Assembly (NCBI RefSeq): GCF_017939745.1
Contig: NZ_JAGKQQ010000001.1
Span: forward strand, 3,596,001 to 3,660,000
DNA: 64,000 nucleotides
Direction: 5' to 3'
DNA from: Gemmata palustris
GTDB lineage: Bacteria; Planctomycetota; Planctomycetia; Gemmatales; Gemmataceae
This document shows, piece by piece, positions 9,826-18,482 of this stretch (within the stretch, counting starts at the first letter, position 1; each line of letters opens with the position of its first letter). The translations under genes and the position numbers were made by a program. Below the pieces are notes generated by a model. The model had not been told where the DNA came from and made no database searches. It saw nothing but the letters and a program-made list of their open reading frames with translations.

Positions 9826-10491
9826 ATGCGCACTCTGCTCGGTTTTGCCGTGTTCGCGCTCGCTGCGCCCGCAACCGCGGCCGACAACGACGGCTTCACA
9901 CCACTATTCGACGGCAAAACGCTCGACGGCTGGACGTTCATCGTGAAGCCAGACAAAGAGGGCAAGAAAGCCGACCCGAAAACCACCTGGAGCGTGACCG
10001 ACGGTACCATCCGCTGCACGGGCAAACCGAACGGCTGCATGGTGACCAAGGACGAGTTTTCGGACTACGTTCTGCGTGTGAAGTGGCGCTTCCCCGCGGA
10101 CGGTAAAGGCGGCAATACGGGCGTGCTGCTCCACGTCCAAGACGAAAAATACTGGCCGACGTCCATTGAGGCACAGCTCCTTACCGGCCGCGCCGGGGAC
10201 ATCTTCCTCACCAACCCGCCCGGTGCGAAACTCGACGCGGACAAGAGCCGCCAGAACCCCAAGGTCGATCGCCAGTTCTTCCGGTTGGAAACGAAAGACC
10301 CGGTCGAGAAGAAGCTGGGTGAATGGAACGAGTACGAAATCACCTGCAAGGGCGGCGACATTACTCTCGTGATTAACGGCACGAAGGTGAACGAAGGCAA
10401 GAACGGCAACTTGACGAAGGGGCGCATCGCGCTGCAATCGGAAGGCACGGAGGTTCACTTCAAAGACGTGATGGTGAAGAAGCTGAAATAA
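9826..10491 (+). CDS. DUF1080 (3-keto-disaccharide hydrolase-like) exported protein
   Basis: 221 residues with a short signal peptide (MRTLLGFAVFALAAPATAA) and one DUF1080 domain, a concanavalin-like beta-sandwich. Family motifs visible are FTPLFDGKTLDGW near residue 25, G-x-I-x-C-TGKPNG, NTGVLLHVQ and NEYEI-x-C-KGG-x-I. Some family members hydrolyse 3-keto-glycosides; most are uncharacterised, so the activity is family-level only. It follows the DUF1501 gene after 12 bases and is probably in the same transcript. Downstream comes a palindromic repeat and a convergent gene. Confidence 0.9.
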   Translation: MRTLLGFAVFALAAPATAADNDGFTPLFDGKTLDGWTFIVKPDKEGKKADPKTTWSVTDGTIRCTGKPNGCMVTKDEFSDYVLRVKWRFPADGKGGNTGVLLHVQDEKYWPTSIEAQLLTGRAGDIFLTNPPGAKLDADKSRQNPKVDRQFFRLETKDPVEKKLGEWNEYEITCKGGDITLVINGTKVNEGKNGNLTKGRIALQSEGTEVHFKDVMVKKLK

Positions 10492-10546
10492 CTACCGGCA
10501 GCGACACCTTGAGCGAAGTTGCGAACGACCCACGGGAAACATGTTG

Positions 10547-10634
10547 GCGAACCCCACCCGCAAGGGTGGCGGGTGCGAGCAGTGCCAGATCTTCCGTTCG
10601 CGTACTACCCACCGCCCTTGCGGGCGGGGTTCAC
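10547..10634. repeat. palindromic repeat between convergent genes
   Basis: Arms at 10547-10573 and 10608-10634 are imperfect reverse complements (27 bases, few mismatches) with core CCCGCAAGGG / CCCTTGCGGG. It lies between the convergent DUF1080 and M24 peptidase genes and could act as a two-way transcription stop. The same core, with the flank GGGGTTCAC, recurs at 25620-25678 and 25728-25756. Confidence 0.7.
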
Positions 10635-10641
10635 CCTTCGA

Positions 10642-11721
10642 CTACACCAGTGCGATGGTGTGGTTGCTCAACTGCTCGCTCCCGTTATCGGTCACCAGGT
10701 AGTTGTGCTCGATGCGGAGCCCGCCCACGCCGTCAACATAAAGCCCGGGCTCCAGCGTCACCACGTCGCCCGCGACCAGCGTTTCGGTCGAGTGCCGCAC
10801 GATGTACGGCGGTTCGGGGTGCGAGATGCCCAAACCGTGCCCACCGTGCGTGGTGAAGTAATCAGCCATCCCCGCGCCCGAGAACACGTTCCGCATCGCG
10901 TCGTAGACGTGCTGACACGTCACGCCGGCCTTCAGTTCCTTCGCACCCGCGGCGATCGCGGACAAACTCAAATCCATCAATTTTTGCTGGTCGGCGGTCG
11001 GGTTCCCGCCCACGCAGATCGTGTTCGTGAAGTCGCTGCGGTAGCCCTGCACGATCACCGAGTAATCGAGGATGAACAGTTCGCCCGCTTCAAGTTTGTG
11101 TGGCGTTGGCGGCCCTCCGCGCTTCTTCCCCCCGACCGATATCGTGAAATCCCCGTACACGACCGCCCAGTGGCCCAGCGCGGCGAATACCGCACTCGCG
11201 ACGCCCGAGTACGCTTCGAGTTCCGTCACCCCGGGGCGAATGTTCGCGCGCCCCCAGGCGTGCCCCGCGTCGCACGCTTTCATGCACGTTTTCAGCAGCG
11301 CGACTTCGTCCGGGTCTTTCCGCCGGCGCAGGTCGGTGATGATACCGATTACCTGAGAACCGAGGGGATCGGCGATGGAATCGTGGATGCGCCCGCCGTT
11401 GGCTTCGAGCGCGGGCTTGAGGACCAGCCGGCGCGGGGCGAGTTCCGGTTCCTGGCCGCTGTACCATGCGAGCGGCTTGCGCTCATCGACCTGCGCGAAC
11501 TCGACGCCCTTCGGGAGCTTGTTGTCGTGGTAGAGCGTGGCGTGTCCGTCTTCGCGGATCACCAACAGCGCGCCGAAGTCGGCGCTCGAACTGACGCCGT
11601 CAACGTAAAAGTTAGCGAAGTACCGCAGGTGAAGCGGGTCCGCGAGCACGACCGGGTGCGACGGCTTTAAGCGCTCCAGAAAGCGCTGGCGGCGTGTTTT
11701 GCAACCTTCGGCGGTGAGCAT
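10642..11721 (-). CDS. M24 family metallopeptidase (Xaa-Pro aminopeptidase-like)
   Basis: 359 residues with an N-terminal creatinase-like domain (about 1-130) and a C-terminal pita-bread catalytic domain. All five dinuclear-metal ligands of the M24B family can be seen: the Asp of ILDYSV and of RSDFTNT, the His of HGGHGLGISH, the Glu of LEPGLYV and the last Glu of RIEHNYLV. Such enzymes remove an N-terminal residue preceding proline, or cleave Xaa-Pro dipeptides. The protein has no signal peptide, so it is probably cytoplasmic. It stands alone on the minus strand, convergent with the DUF1080 gene. Confidence 0.9.
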   Translation of the reverse strand: MLTAEGCKTRRQRFLERLKPSHPVVLADPLHLRYFANFYVDGVSSSADFGALLVIREDGHATLYHDNKLPKGVEFAQVDERKPLAWYSGQEPELAPRRLVLKPALEANGGRIHDSIADPLGSQVIGIITDLRRRKDPDEVALLKTCMKACDAGHAWGRANIRPGVTELEAYSGVASAVFAALGHWAVVYGDFTISVGGKKRGGPPTPHKLEAGELFILDYSVIVQGYRSDFTNTICVGGNPTADQQKLMDLSLSAIAAGAKELKAGVTCQHVYDAMRNVFSGAGMADYFTTHGGHGLGISHPEPPYIVRHSTETLVAGDVVTLEPGLYVDGVGGLRIEHNYLVTDNGSEQLSNHTIALV

Positions 11722-11835
11722 TGGTGGATCTTCCTAACGTGTGACCCCGAACATCGAACCGGCCCCGAATCGCACGGCTCAGGAAGAACCGCGCGATTCG
11801 GGACGCAACACCGCGTTAACTACAGCGCCCAAAGC

Positions 11836-12447
11836 TTACTCGTCGTCGCTCTCCCCGCCCCCGCTGCCGCCGCCCTTGGTGCTCATCAGCGAGTCGATCG
11901 CGACGGCCGCGCCGAGGATCAACATCTTCACCGTCGGCTGGTCCGCGAACTGCGGGGCGATCTGGACCGCGTAGGTGTCGGCTGAGGTGAACATCTCCTT
12001 CATCGCCCCGGCCCACTTCTTCGACACCTTCCCCATTTCCGTCTTCCCGTCCGGTTGGAAGAACGTGTACTCCGACTTCAGCATCTTACCGCGGATCTCC
12101 GCGACGTGCTTGCCGGCCCCGTCGTACACGTGGAACCCGCCGGCCAGACTGAATTTCTTCGCCTTGTACAGACCGATTACCGCTCCCTGCGAGTCCACCA
12201 CCTCGACCTTCTTGAGGAGCAGGCCCCGGCGCCGCACGGTGAACACGAGCGAATCGTCCGGCTTCTCGCGGAACTCGATCTGCGTGGCCGGCGCTCCCAG
12301 TACCGTGCCCACGACCTTCGCGAGCGCGCTTGTAGACTGTTCGGCGGTGCCGACCACCGTGCCGTTCTCGTCAAGGATCTCGAACGAGGCGCGTGAGGAA
12401 AACGTCTTCACCCTCTGTTTGACGACCAGCGTCTCCCGTTCCAGCAC
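11836..12447 (-). CDS. LURP-one/scramblase-related (tubby-like fold) protein
   Basis: 203 residues, GTG start at 12447 with GAGGAG about 7 bases upstream. The sequence alternates short beta strands (RASFEILDENGTVVG, FTVRRRGLLLKKVEVVD, HVYDGAGKHVAEI, YTFFQPDGK), the pattern of the LURP-one/phospholipid-scramblase-related family with a Tubby C-terminal-like barrel. The C-terminus has a hydrophobic segment (VKMLILGAAVAIDSLM) and an acidic Gly/Ser tail, so it may be membrane-associated. Bacterial members have no settled role. It is divergent from ubiE with about 100 bases between the two starts. Confidence 0.7.
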   Translation of the reverse strand: MLERETLVVKQRVKTFSSRASFEILDENGTVVGTAEQSTSALAKVVGTVLGAPATQIEFREKPDDSLVFTVRRRGLLLKKVEVVDSQGAVIGLYKAKKFSLAGGFHVYDGAGKHVAEIRGKMLKSEYTFFQPDGKTEMGKVSKKWAGAMKEMFTSADTYAVQIAPQFADQPTVKMLILGAAVAIDSLMSTKGGGSGGGESDDE

Positions 12448-12547
12448 GGAGCACTCCTCGAGTGGCGGGTGTTATCACGGGAGCCGGATCTCGGTTGAAG
12501 TTATAAACCAGCGCTCTCAAGGCTACCGGCGTTTCCGGGATCACAAC

Positions 12548-13315
12548 GTGTCTTCACAACTGCTCGACAAGCGGGAAGTTCGCATCCGGCGCATGTTCGG
12601 CCAAATCGCGCCGTGGTACGACTTCCTGAACCACTTGCTTTCGTTGAACATTGACAAGCAGTGGCGGGACCGCACCGCGCGGCTCGTCCCGCCCGGACCC
12701 GCGGGCCTCGGTCCGGTTCTCGACCTCTGCACCGGCACGGGCGACCTCGCGCTCACTTACGACCGCGACGCCCGAGGCGCGGTGCCCGTCATCGGGGCCG
12801 ATTTCGCCCATGAGATGCTGATTCTTGCGGCGAAGAAGGCCGAAAACGCCGGCGCAAGCGCCCGGGTGCGGTTCGTGGAGGCCGACGCCCAGGCGCTGCC
12901 GTTCGCCGACGACACGTTTCAGCTCGTCACGAACGCATTCGGCCTGCGGAACATCACCGACACCGATAAGGGGTTGGCCGAAATGGTCCGCGTGACGCGC
13001 CCGGGCGGGCGCGTCGCGGTGCTGGAGTTCTCGAAACCGCGCAACCCGATCCTGGGCCGACTCTACGGCTGGTACTTCCGTTATTTACTGCCGCTGGTGG
13101 GGCAACTGATCTCGCGCAGCGGCGAAAGCGCGTACCGCTACCTCCCCGCGAGCGTGCTGAAATTTCCCGACTACGACGCGCTCGCGGACAAGATGCGCGC
13201 GGCGGGATTGGGTGAGGTGAAGTACGTGCCGTTCACCTTCGGGGTCGCGACTCTGTATGTTGGTGTAAAGCCGGCGCGCGCCTGGGATGCCGGGCCGGGT
13301 GAACCGCGAGTGTGA
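12548..13315 (+). CDS. ubiE: demethylmenaquinone/ubiquinone C-methyltransferase UbiE/MenG
   Basis: A SAM-dependent C-methyltransferase that methylates the quinone ring in the last steps of menaquinone (or ubiquinone) synthesis. The GTG at 12548 is chosen because the family N-terminus (KREVRIRRMFGQIAPWYDFLN) begins just after it; the frame is open far upstream without similarity. Motif I is LDLCTGTGD (58-66), with GADFAHEML and EADAQALPFADDTFQ, and the UbiE signature TNAFGLRNITD. In planctomycetes menaquinone is the likelier substrate. hemE follows 42 bases downstream on the same strand. Confidence 0.93.
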   Translation: MSSQLLDKREVRIRRMFGQIAPWYDFLNHLLSLNIDKQWRDRTARLVPPGPAGLGPVLDLCTGTGDLALTYDRDARGAVPVIGADFAHEMLILAAKKAENAGASARVRFVEADAQALPFADDTFQLVTNAFGLRNITDTDKGLAEMVRVTRPGGRVAVLEFSKPRNPILGRLYGWYFRYLLPLVGQLISRSGESAYRYLPASVLKFPDYDALADKMRAAGLGEVKYVPFTFGVATLYVGVKPARAWDAGPGEPRV

Positions 13316-13357
13316 GCGGGCCGCGCCCACCCGCCCCGTTACAATCACCAAAGACTC

Positions 13358-14377
13358 ATGCCCGATTCATTCCACGACAAGCACCTTCTGGTTCGCGCGG
13401 CCCGCGGGGAGCGCGTCGAGCGGCCGCCGGTATGGGCCATGCGCCAGGCCGGGCGCTGGGATCCGGAGTTCCAAAAGATCCGCGCCGGCAAAACGTTCTA
13501 CGAGTTCTCCGCGGACGTCGAGGCGTCCGCCCGGGCGTCCCTGTGCCCGCGGCGCTTCGGTGTAGACGCGATCATCCTCTTCTACGACATCACCACGCTG
13601 CCGCTCGCAATGGGCCTCCCGTTCGAGTTGCAGCCCGGCGCGGGACCGGTGCCGGACCGCCCGATCCGCACGCGCGCGGACCTCGACCGACTCGAGCCCC
13701 ACCCACAGCCGGAGTCTTATGCACACATCCGCGCGCTACTCAAGCGCGTCAAGGACGAGTTGCAAGGCGATCTGCCGGTGCTAGTGTTCGCGGGGGCGCC
13801 GTTCACGGTCGCGACGTACTGCATCGGCACGGGCAAAGACATGGACGCGACCCGGCGCTTCGCCGCGGAAGAACCCGCCGTGTGGAACGGGCTACTCGAA
13901 CGCCTCTCGGGGGCCACGGTCCGGTTCTTGCGCACGCTGATCGCCGACGGCGCGGACGCCTATCAGCTCTTCGACTCGTGGGCCGGCGGCTTGGCGCCGG
14001 ACGAGTACGACCGCTGGGCGCACCCGTTCCACGCGGACATCATCACCCGTGCCACGGGCGTCCCGCGCATCCTCTTCGTGAAGGAAGGCCCGTACCTGGA
14101 CCGGATGTGCGACTCGGGCGCGGAAGTCATCAGTTTGGGGAGCACTCACGATCTCGCCGCCGCGCGCCAGAAGTACCCCAACCTCGCGTTCCAGGGGAAC
14201 GTCGATGAAGAGATCCTCCGCGGCGGCACCCCGGACCAAGTGCGCGACGCGGTGAAGGCGTGCCTCCGGGCCGGCGGCGGGGAGCGCCACATCATGAACC
14301 TGAACCACGGTGTGGACAAGGGTACGCCGGTCGCGAACTTCGAGGCCTACGTGAACGCGGCGCGAGCAGGGATGTAG
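13358..14377 (+). CDS. hemE: uroporphyrinogen decarboxylase
   Basis: Decarboxylates the four acetate side chains of uroporphyrinogen III to give coproporphyrinogen III in haem synthesis. 339 residues, the normal family length. The signature PVWAMRQAGR is at residues 24-33. Other family elements are the IILFYDITTLPLAMG segment with its catalytic Asp, the FAGAPFT motif, and the C-terminal MNLNHGVDKGTPVANFEAYV. A TTACAAT sequence lies about 20 bases upstream of the ATG and could be part of a promoter, although the gene could also be read through from ubiE. Confidence 0.96.
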   Translation: MPDSFHDKHLLVRAARGERVERPPVWAMRQAGRWDPEFQKIRAGKTFYEFSADVEASARASLCPRRFGVDAIILFYDITTLPLAMGLPFELQPGAGPVPDRPIRTRADLDRLEPHPQPESYAHIRALLKRVKDELQGDLPVLVFAGAPFTVATYCIGTGKDMDATRRFAAEEPAVWNGLLERLSGATVRFLRTLIADGADAYQLFDSWAGGLAPDEYDRWAHPFHADIITRATGVPRILFVKEGPYLDRMCDSGAEVISLGSTHDLAAARQKYPNLAFQGNVDEEILRGGTPDQVRDAVKACLRAGGGERHIMNLNHGVDKGTPVANFEAYVNAARAGM

Positions 14378-14448
14378 GCGCCGACGCTTCTGGCATTCGT
14401 GCCCCCGGGCGGTTACAACGGAGTCACCTTTCCGCCCGGAGGCGGTCC

Positions 14449-15978
14449 ATGCGATTTGCTGTGTCGTTGCTGCTGGCGCTGTCCGCGTTCACGGTGGTCG
14501 CCCCCGCCCAAGACCGGGAACCGACCAAAAACGAACTCCTGTTCGCAATCGAGAAGCAGCTCCAGGCCGCGAACGAAACTGCCGGGCCGTGCGTCGCGTG
14601 CGTGGTCGTATCGCGGAGCGAGAAGTACCCGAAACCGGCCAGCGCGAGCGACGTGCCGGGCACACTCGGTGCCTTCGACCCGGTGCAGTTCCGCAAAGAC
14701 CAACCTCAAGCGAGCGCCGCACTCGCGAAATTACTCGATCTGTCGCGAACGGATAGCATCCCCGACCACGGCTTCGCGTGTGGCGTCATCATCGATAACA
14801 AGGGGCTCGTTCTCACCCCCTTTCACGTCGTTGAGGGCGCGACCAAGATCTACGTTCATTTATCCGGTGGCGTCGGGTCTTACGCCGATATTCACGCGGC
14901 TGATGCGTGCAACGACCTCGCGGCGCTGAGGCTCATCACCCCGCCCGCCGGGTTGAAAGCAATTAAATTCGCAGACGTGCGGCTCCCGCAGCGCGGTGGG
15001 CAACGGGGTAACGTCGCGGTCGGCAAGCTCACGGTTTTGGTCGCGAGCCCTTACGTGCCGAATTTCCCGATCAACAAGCCCAGTGTCGCGCTCGGCAGCG
15101 TGACGAACGTGCGCCACCACCTCCCCATTGAGGGGCTCGATCGGCAGCTCCGGCGGCTCGATAATTACTACTTGTACGGCCCGTTTCTGGAGCACGAGGC
15201 CAAATTGAATACGGGTATCAGCGGCGCCGCGCTCCTGAACCTTGATGGCGAAATGATCGGGCTGACGACGACCGCGCTGGTTCCGGGGGTCGGGGAGAAA
15301 CAGCCCGAGTACGCGTTCCCCATGACCGACCAGCGCCTCCGCGTGATCGACGTCCTGCGGCGCGGGGAAGAGGTCGAAATCGGCTTCCTCGGTGTCTCAC
15401 TGGATACGGCTTCGGAATCGGTCCGGGTGCGCGGCACCGTCCCGCTCGGTCCGGCCGCAAAAGCCGGCGTCCTCTCGAACGACGTCATCACACACGTCAA
15501 CGGCGCGCCGGTCAAAAATTACGACGAGCTCTTGGGCCACATCGGGTCCGCGCTCGCCGGTACGAAAGTGACGCTCACCATTAACCACACGAGCGACGTC
15601 GCCCTCACCCTCGGTAAATGGCAGCACGCGCGCCCGGTGATCGCGTCCGTGCGCCCCGATCCTGTGTTCGGCCTGCGAGTCGATCACGACAGTATCCTCG
15701 CGCAAACCGTCGGTGAAAAAGCCCCAATCACCGCCCCCAAGAACGTCCCGTCGGGCGTATCGATCTACGAGGTCGCACCGAATTCACCCGCCGAGACCGC
15801 GTTCAAGAAGCTCGGCGACGAGCCGCAGAAGCGGTGGCTTATTACCCACATAAACGGGAAGGCCGTGACCAGCCCCGGCGAGTTCTACGCCGCCGCGAAG
15901 GGGCAAAAGGCCATCAAACTGACCGTTATCGACCCGACCGAAGCGAAGCGCCCGGAGCGCGAAGTGAGCTTCCCATGA
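14449..15978 (+). CDS. exported HtrA/Deg-like trypsin-fold protease with two PDZ domains
   Basis: 509 residues; the ATG at 14449 has GGAGG 7 bases upstream and starts a signal peptide (MRFAVSLLLALSAFTVVAPA). A trypsin-like domain follows with a candidate triad His126 (LTPFHVVEG), Asp156 (ACNDLAAL) and Ser258 (NTGISGAALLN); the usual GNSGGPL is changed to GISGAAL but the serine stays. Two PDZ-like domains lie at about 315-395 (FLGVSLD, AAKAGVLSNDVITHVNG) and 440-505 (VYEVAPNSPAE-like, ITHINGKAV). HtrA family proteins degrade or chaperone misfolded envelope proteins. The stop overlaps the next start (ATGA). Confidence 0.85.
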   Translation: MRFAVSLLLALSAFTVVAPAQDREPTKNELLFAIEKQLQAANETAGPCVACVVVSRSEKYPKPASASDVPGTLGAFDPVQFRKDQPQASAALAKLLDLSRTDSIPDHGFACGVIIDNKGLVLTPFHVVEGATKIYVHLSGGVGSYADIHAADACNDLAALRLITPPAGLKAIKFADVRLPQRGGQRGNVAVGKLTVLVASPYVPNFPINKPSVALGSVTNVRHHLPIEGLDRQLRRLDNYYLYGPFLEHEAKLNTGISGAALLNLDGEMIGLTTTALVPGVGEKQPEYAFPMTDQRLRVIDVLRRGEEVEIGFLGVSLDTASESVRVRGTVPLGPAAKAGVLSNDVITHVNGAPVKNYDELLGHIGSALAGTKVTLTINHTSDVALTLGKWQHARPVIASVRPDPVFGLRVDHDSILAQTVGEKAPITAPKNVPSGVSIYEVAPNSPAETAFKKLGDEPQKRWLITHINGKAVTSPGEFYAAAKGQKAIKLTVIDPTEAKRPEREVSFP

Positions 15979-16787
15979 AGTACGCCATCTGCAACGAAAC
16001 GTTCGAGGGCTGGGAGCACGCCCGCGTCTGCGCCCGTGTCGCGGAACTGGGGTACACCGGGCTCGAAGTGGCACCGTTCACGCTGGCCCCGCGCATCACG
16101 GACGTGAGCACAACTCAGCGCGCCGAACTGCGCAAACAAGCCGAGGTCGAGGGCATACAGCTCATCGGGCTCCACTGGCTGCTCGCGAAAACGGAAGGCT
16201 TCCACCTCACTTCGCCCGACGCCGCAACCCGCAAGCGGACGGGCGAGTACCTCGCCGAGCTGTCGCACGCGGCGGCAGATATGGATGGTGATATCCTCGT
16301 ACTCGGCTCGCCCTTCCAGCGCAACCTCGGCGAAGGGATCACGCGCGAGCAGGGCGAGGAGTTCGCTCTCGATACGCTAAAACACTGTCTCCCGGCACTG
16401 GAACGCGATCGCGTGTACCTGTGCCTCGAACCACTCACGCCGGCGGAAACGAACTTCATGACCACCGCGGCAGAGGGCGTCAGCCTCGCGCGGAAACTGG
16501 CGCACCCGTTCGTGAAACTGCACCTCGACGTGAAAGCGATGGCGGCGGAATCATCACCCACGCCGGACGTGATCCGCGCCAACCGCGAGTACATGCACCA
16601 CTTCCACGCCAACGACCCGAACAAACGCGGACCGGGCTTCGGTAGTACCGACTTCAAGCCCATCTTCCAGGCACTCAAAGATGTGAACTACACCGGCTGG
16701 GTATCGGTCGAGGTATTCGACTACTCCCCCGACCCCGATACCATCGCCCGCGACAGCATCCGCTACATGCGCGAATGCGCGGGGTAG
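15975..16787 (+). CDS. sugar phosphate isomerase/epimerase (xylose-isomerase-like TIM barrel)
   Basis: 270 residues; the ATG overlaps the TGA of the protease gene by four bases, a sign of translational coupling. The fold is an AP-endonuclease-2/xylose-isomerase-like TIM barrel: KYAICNETF at the N-terminus, ELGYTGLEVAPF, IQLIGLHWLL, LEPLTPAETNF (metal-binding Glu), LHLDVKAM (Asp), HHFHANDPNKRGPG (His) and WVSVEVFDY (Glu). It probably uses a divalent metal to isomerise or epimerise a sugar or sugar acid; the substrate cannot be inferred. There is no signal peptide, unlike the Tat-exported relative at 33424. Confidence 0.88.
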   Translation: MKYAICNETFEGWEHARVCARVAELGYTGLEVAPFTLAPRITDVSTTQRAELRKQAEVEGIQLIGLHWLLAKTEGFHLTSPDAATRKRTGEYLAELSHAAADMDGDILVLGSPFQRNLGEGITREQGEEFALDTLKHCLPALERDRVYLCLEPLTPAETNFMTTAAEGVSLARKLAHPFVKLHLDVKAMAAESSPTPDVIRANREYMHHFHANDPNKRGPGFGSTDFKPIFQALKDVNYTGWVSVEVFDYSPDPDTIARDSIRYMRECAG

Positions 16788-16832
16788 GAAGTTACGAAGA
16801 GCCGCAGAACAGAGAACAGCGGACAGAAGGCA

Positions 16833-17065
16833 GAACCGCGGATCACGCAGATTCCGCGGATCAGATGAGGAAACAATTTCTAGCCCCACTCGAGGCTAAA
16901 TCTATGCTTTCTGCCCTACTGTCTTCCGCGTTCTGCTCTCTGATCTCTGCCTTCTGATTTCTGTTCTTTTTTGTGCCCTTTGTGCCTTTTTGTGGCCAAT
17001 CTGCCTTCTGGCCTCTGATCTCTGTCTTCTGTTCTGATCCGCGCTATCTGCATGATCCGCGGTTC
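16833..17065. repeat. long imperfect inverted repeat in skewed, low-complexity DNA
   Basis: The gap 16788-17093 contains no gene. Arms at 16833-16864 and 17034-17065 (32 bases, three mismatches; core GAACCGCGGATCA) are reverse complements. Purine-rich AGAACAGAGAACAG-type sequence flanks the left arm and the matching pyrimidine-rich TCTGCCTTCTG/TGATCTCTG sequence flanks the right arm, so pairing may extend further. The right arm ends 28 bases before the ATG of the ceramidase-like gene, within its leader. Confidence 0.65.
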
Positions 17066-17093
17066 CGCCTCCGGCCTTTGGAAGAGACTTCTC

Positions 17094-18482
17094 ATGCGAT
17101 TCGCCTCCGCGCTGTGCGTGCTCCTCTCCTTCGCCCTTCACGCCTCCGCGGGCGAGTTCAGTGTGGGCTTCAGTGAAGTGGACGTCACGCCCGAGGTCGG
17201 GAAGAAACCGGTGTATCTCGCGGGGTTCGGCCAGAACCGCAAGGCGACGAAGGTCCACGACCCGATCACGGCGCGGGCCGTCGTGATGGGCGACGGCGAC
17301 GAGAAAATCGCGTTCGTATCGGTCGACGTGATCGGGCTGTTCCTCCCGAGCGTCGAGCGAATCCGCGAGAAGGTGACCGGGTTCAAGTACATACTCGTTT
17401 CTGCGACCCACAACCACGAAGGTCCGGATACGCTCGGGCTTTGGGGGCCGACGCCGATTCAAACGGGAATCGACGCTGACTACCAGAAGAAAGTGGAAAC
17501 GGGCTGCGCGAACGCGGTCAGGGCCGCAGACAAAGCCCGTACACCGGCCACCGTGCGCATCGGGAAGGCAAGTGCCCCCGAGTTGCTCCTCGACAACCGT
17601 AAGCCGGTCGTGAAGCACGACGAATTGGTGGTGTTGCAGTTTCGCGAGCCAAAGACCGACAAACCACTCGGCGTACTGGTGCAGTGGAACTGCCACCCGG
17701 AATCGCTCGATTCGCGAAACACGGAGGTCTCCGCGGACTTCATCTACTACACGGTGAAGCACTTGCGGGAGTCGCAAAAGTGCCCCGTCGCGTACTTCAC
17801 CGGTACGGTTGGTGGGTTGATGACCACCTTGAAGTTGCCGATCAAAGACGAAAAGGGCAAGGAACTTGCCGACGGCACGTTCGAGAAAACGGAGCGCTAC
17901 GGTCGGCTCGTGGGAGCGCTTGCAGAAAAGGCACTGAAGGATGCCGCACCCGTTACGCTGACGCCGTTCGCGATCCGCACACAGGAACTCTTGGTGCCGG
18001 TCGAGAACAACGTTTACCGGCTCGCATGGTCCTTCGGCACGCTCGACCGCACGATGTACTCCTGGGAAGGAACGCCCACACCGAAGAAGTTCGTTGCGAC
18101 GAAAGACATCGCGAAGCCGGTCGCGGTCAAAACGGAAGTGGGGTACCTGAAGCTCGGTGAACTCGAAGTCGCAGCGATACCGGGCGAAATCTACCCCGAA
18201 CTGGTGCTTGGGAAGGTCCAGAACCCGGCCGATCCCGGAGCGGATTTTCCCGACGCCCCCATCGAACCGGCGATCTATGAGCAGTTGAAGGGCAAGCACC
18301 GGATGCTGATCGGCCTCGCGAACGACGAGTTGGGGTACTTCATCCCGAAACGGCAGTGGGACGACAAGGCGCCGTTCTGCTACGGGCTGAAGAAGTCACA
18401 GTACGGCGAGATGAACAGCGTCGGTCCCGAGGCCGCTCCCATCATCTGCGGCGCGTTCAAGGAGTTGGTGAAGGGGAAGTAA
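17094..18482 (+). CDS. exported neutral/alkaline ceramidase N-terminal-domain-like protein
   Basis: 462 residues from the ATG at 17094, which has GGAAGAG upstream and starts a signal peptide (MRFASALCVLLSFALHASA). The body matches the planctomycete family related to the N-terminal domain of neutral/alkaline ceramidases: VGFSEVDVTPEVG, SVDVIGLFLP, SATHNHEGPDTLG and WNCHPESL, whose histidines are likely zinc ligands. Ceramidases hydrolyse the amide of ceramide, but this family is only distantly related and its substrate is not established. The last 26 bases overlap the 3' end of the convergent truD gene. Confidence 0.82.
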   Translation: MRFASALCVLLSFALHASAGEFSVGFSEVDVTPEVGKKPVYLAGFGQNRKATKVHDPITARAVVMGDGDEKIAFVSVDVIGLFLPSVERIREKVTGFKYILVSATHNHEGPDTLGLWGPTPIQTGIDADYQKKVETGCANAVRAADKARTPATVRIGKASAPELLLDNRKPVVKHDELVVLQFREPKTDKPLGVLVQWNCHPESLDSRNTEVSADFIYYTVKHLRESQKCPVAYFTGTVGGLMTTLKLPIKDEKGKELADGTFEKTERYGRLVGALAEKALKDAAPVTLTPFAIRTQELLVPVENNVYRLAWSFGTLDRTMYSWEGTPTPKKFVATKDIAKPVAVKTEVGYLKLGELEVAAIPGEIYPELVLGKVQNPADPGADFPDAPIEPAIYEQLKGKHRMLIGLANDELGYFIPKRQWDDKAPFCYGLKKSQYGEMNSVGPEAAPIICGAFKELVKGK

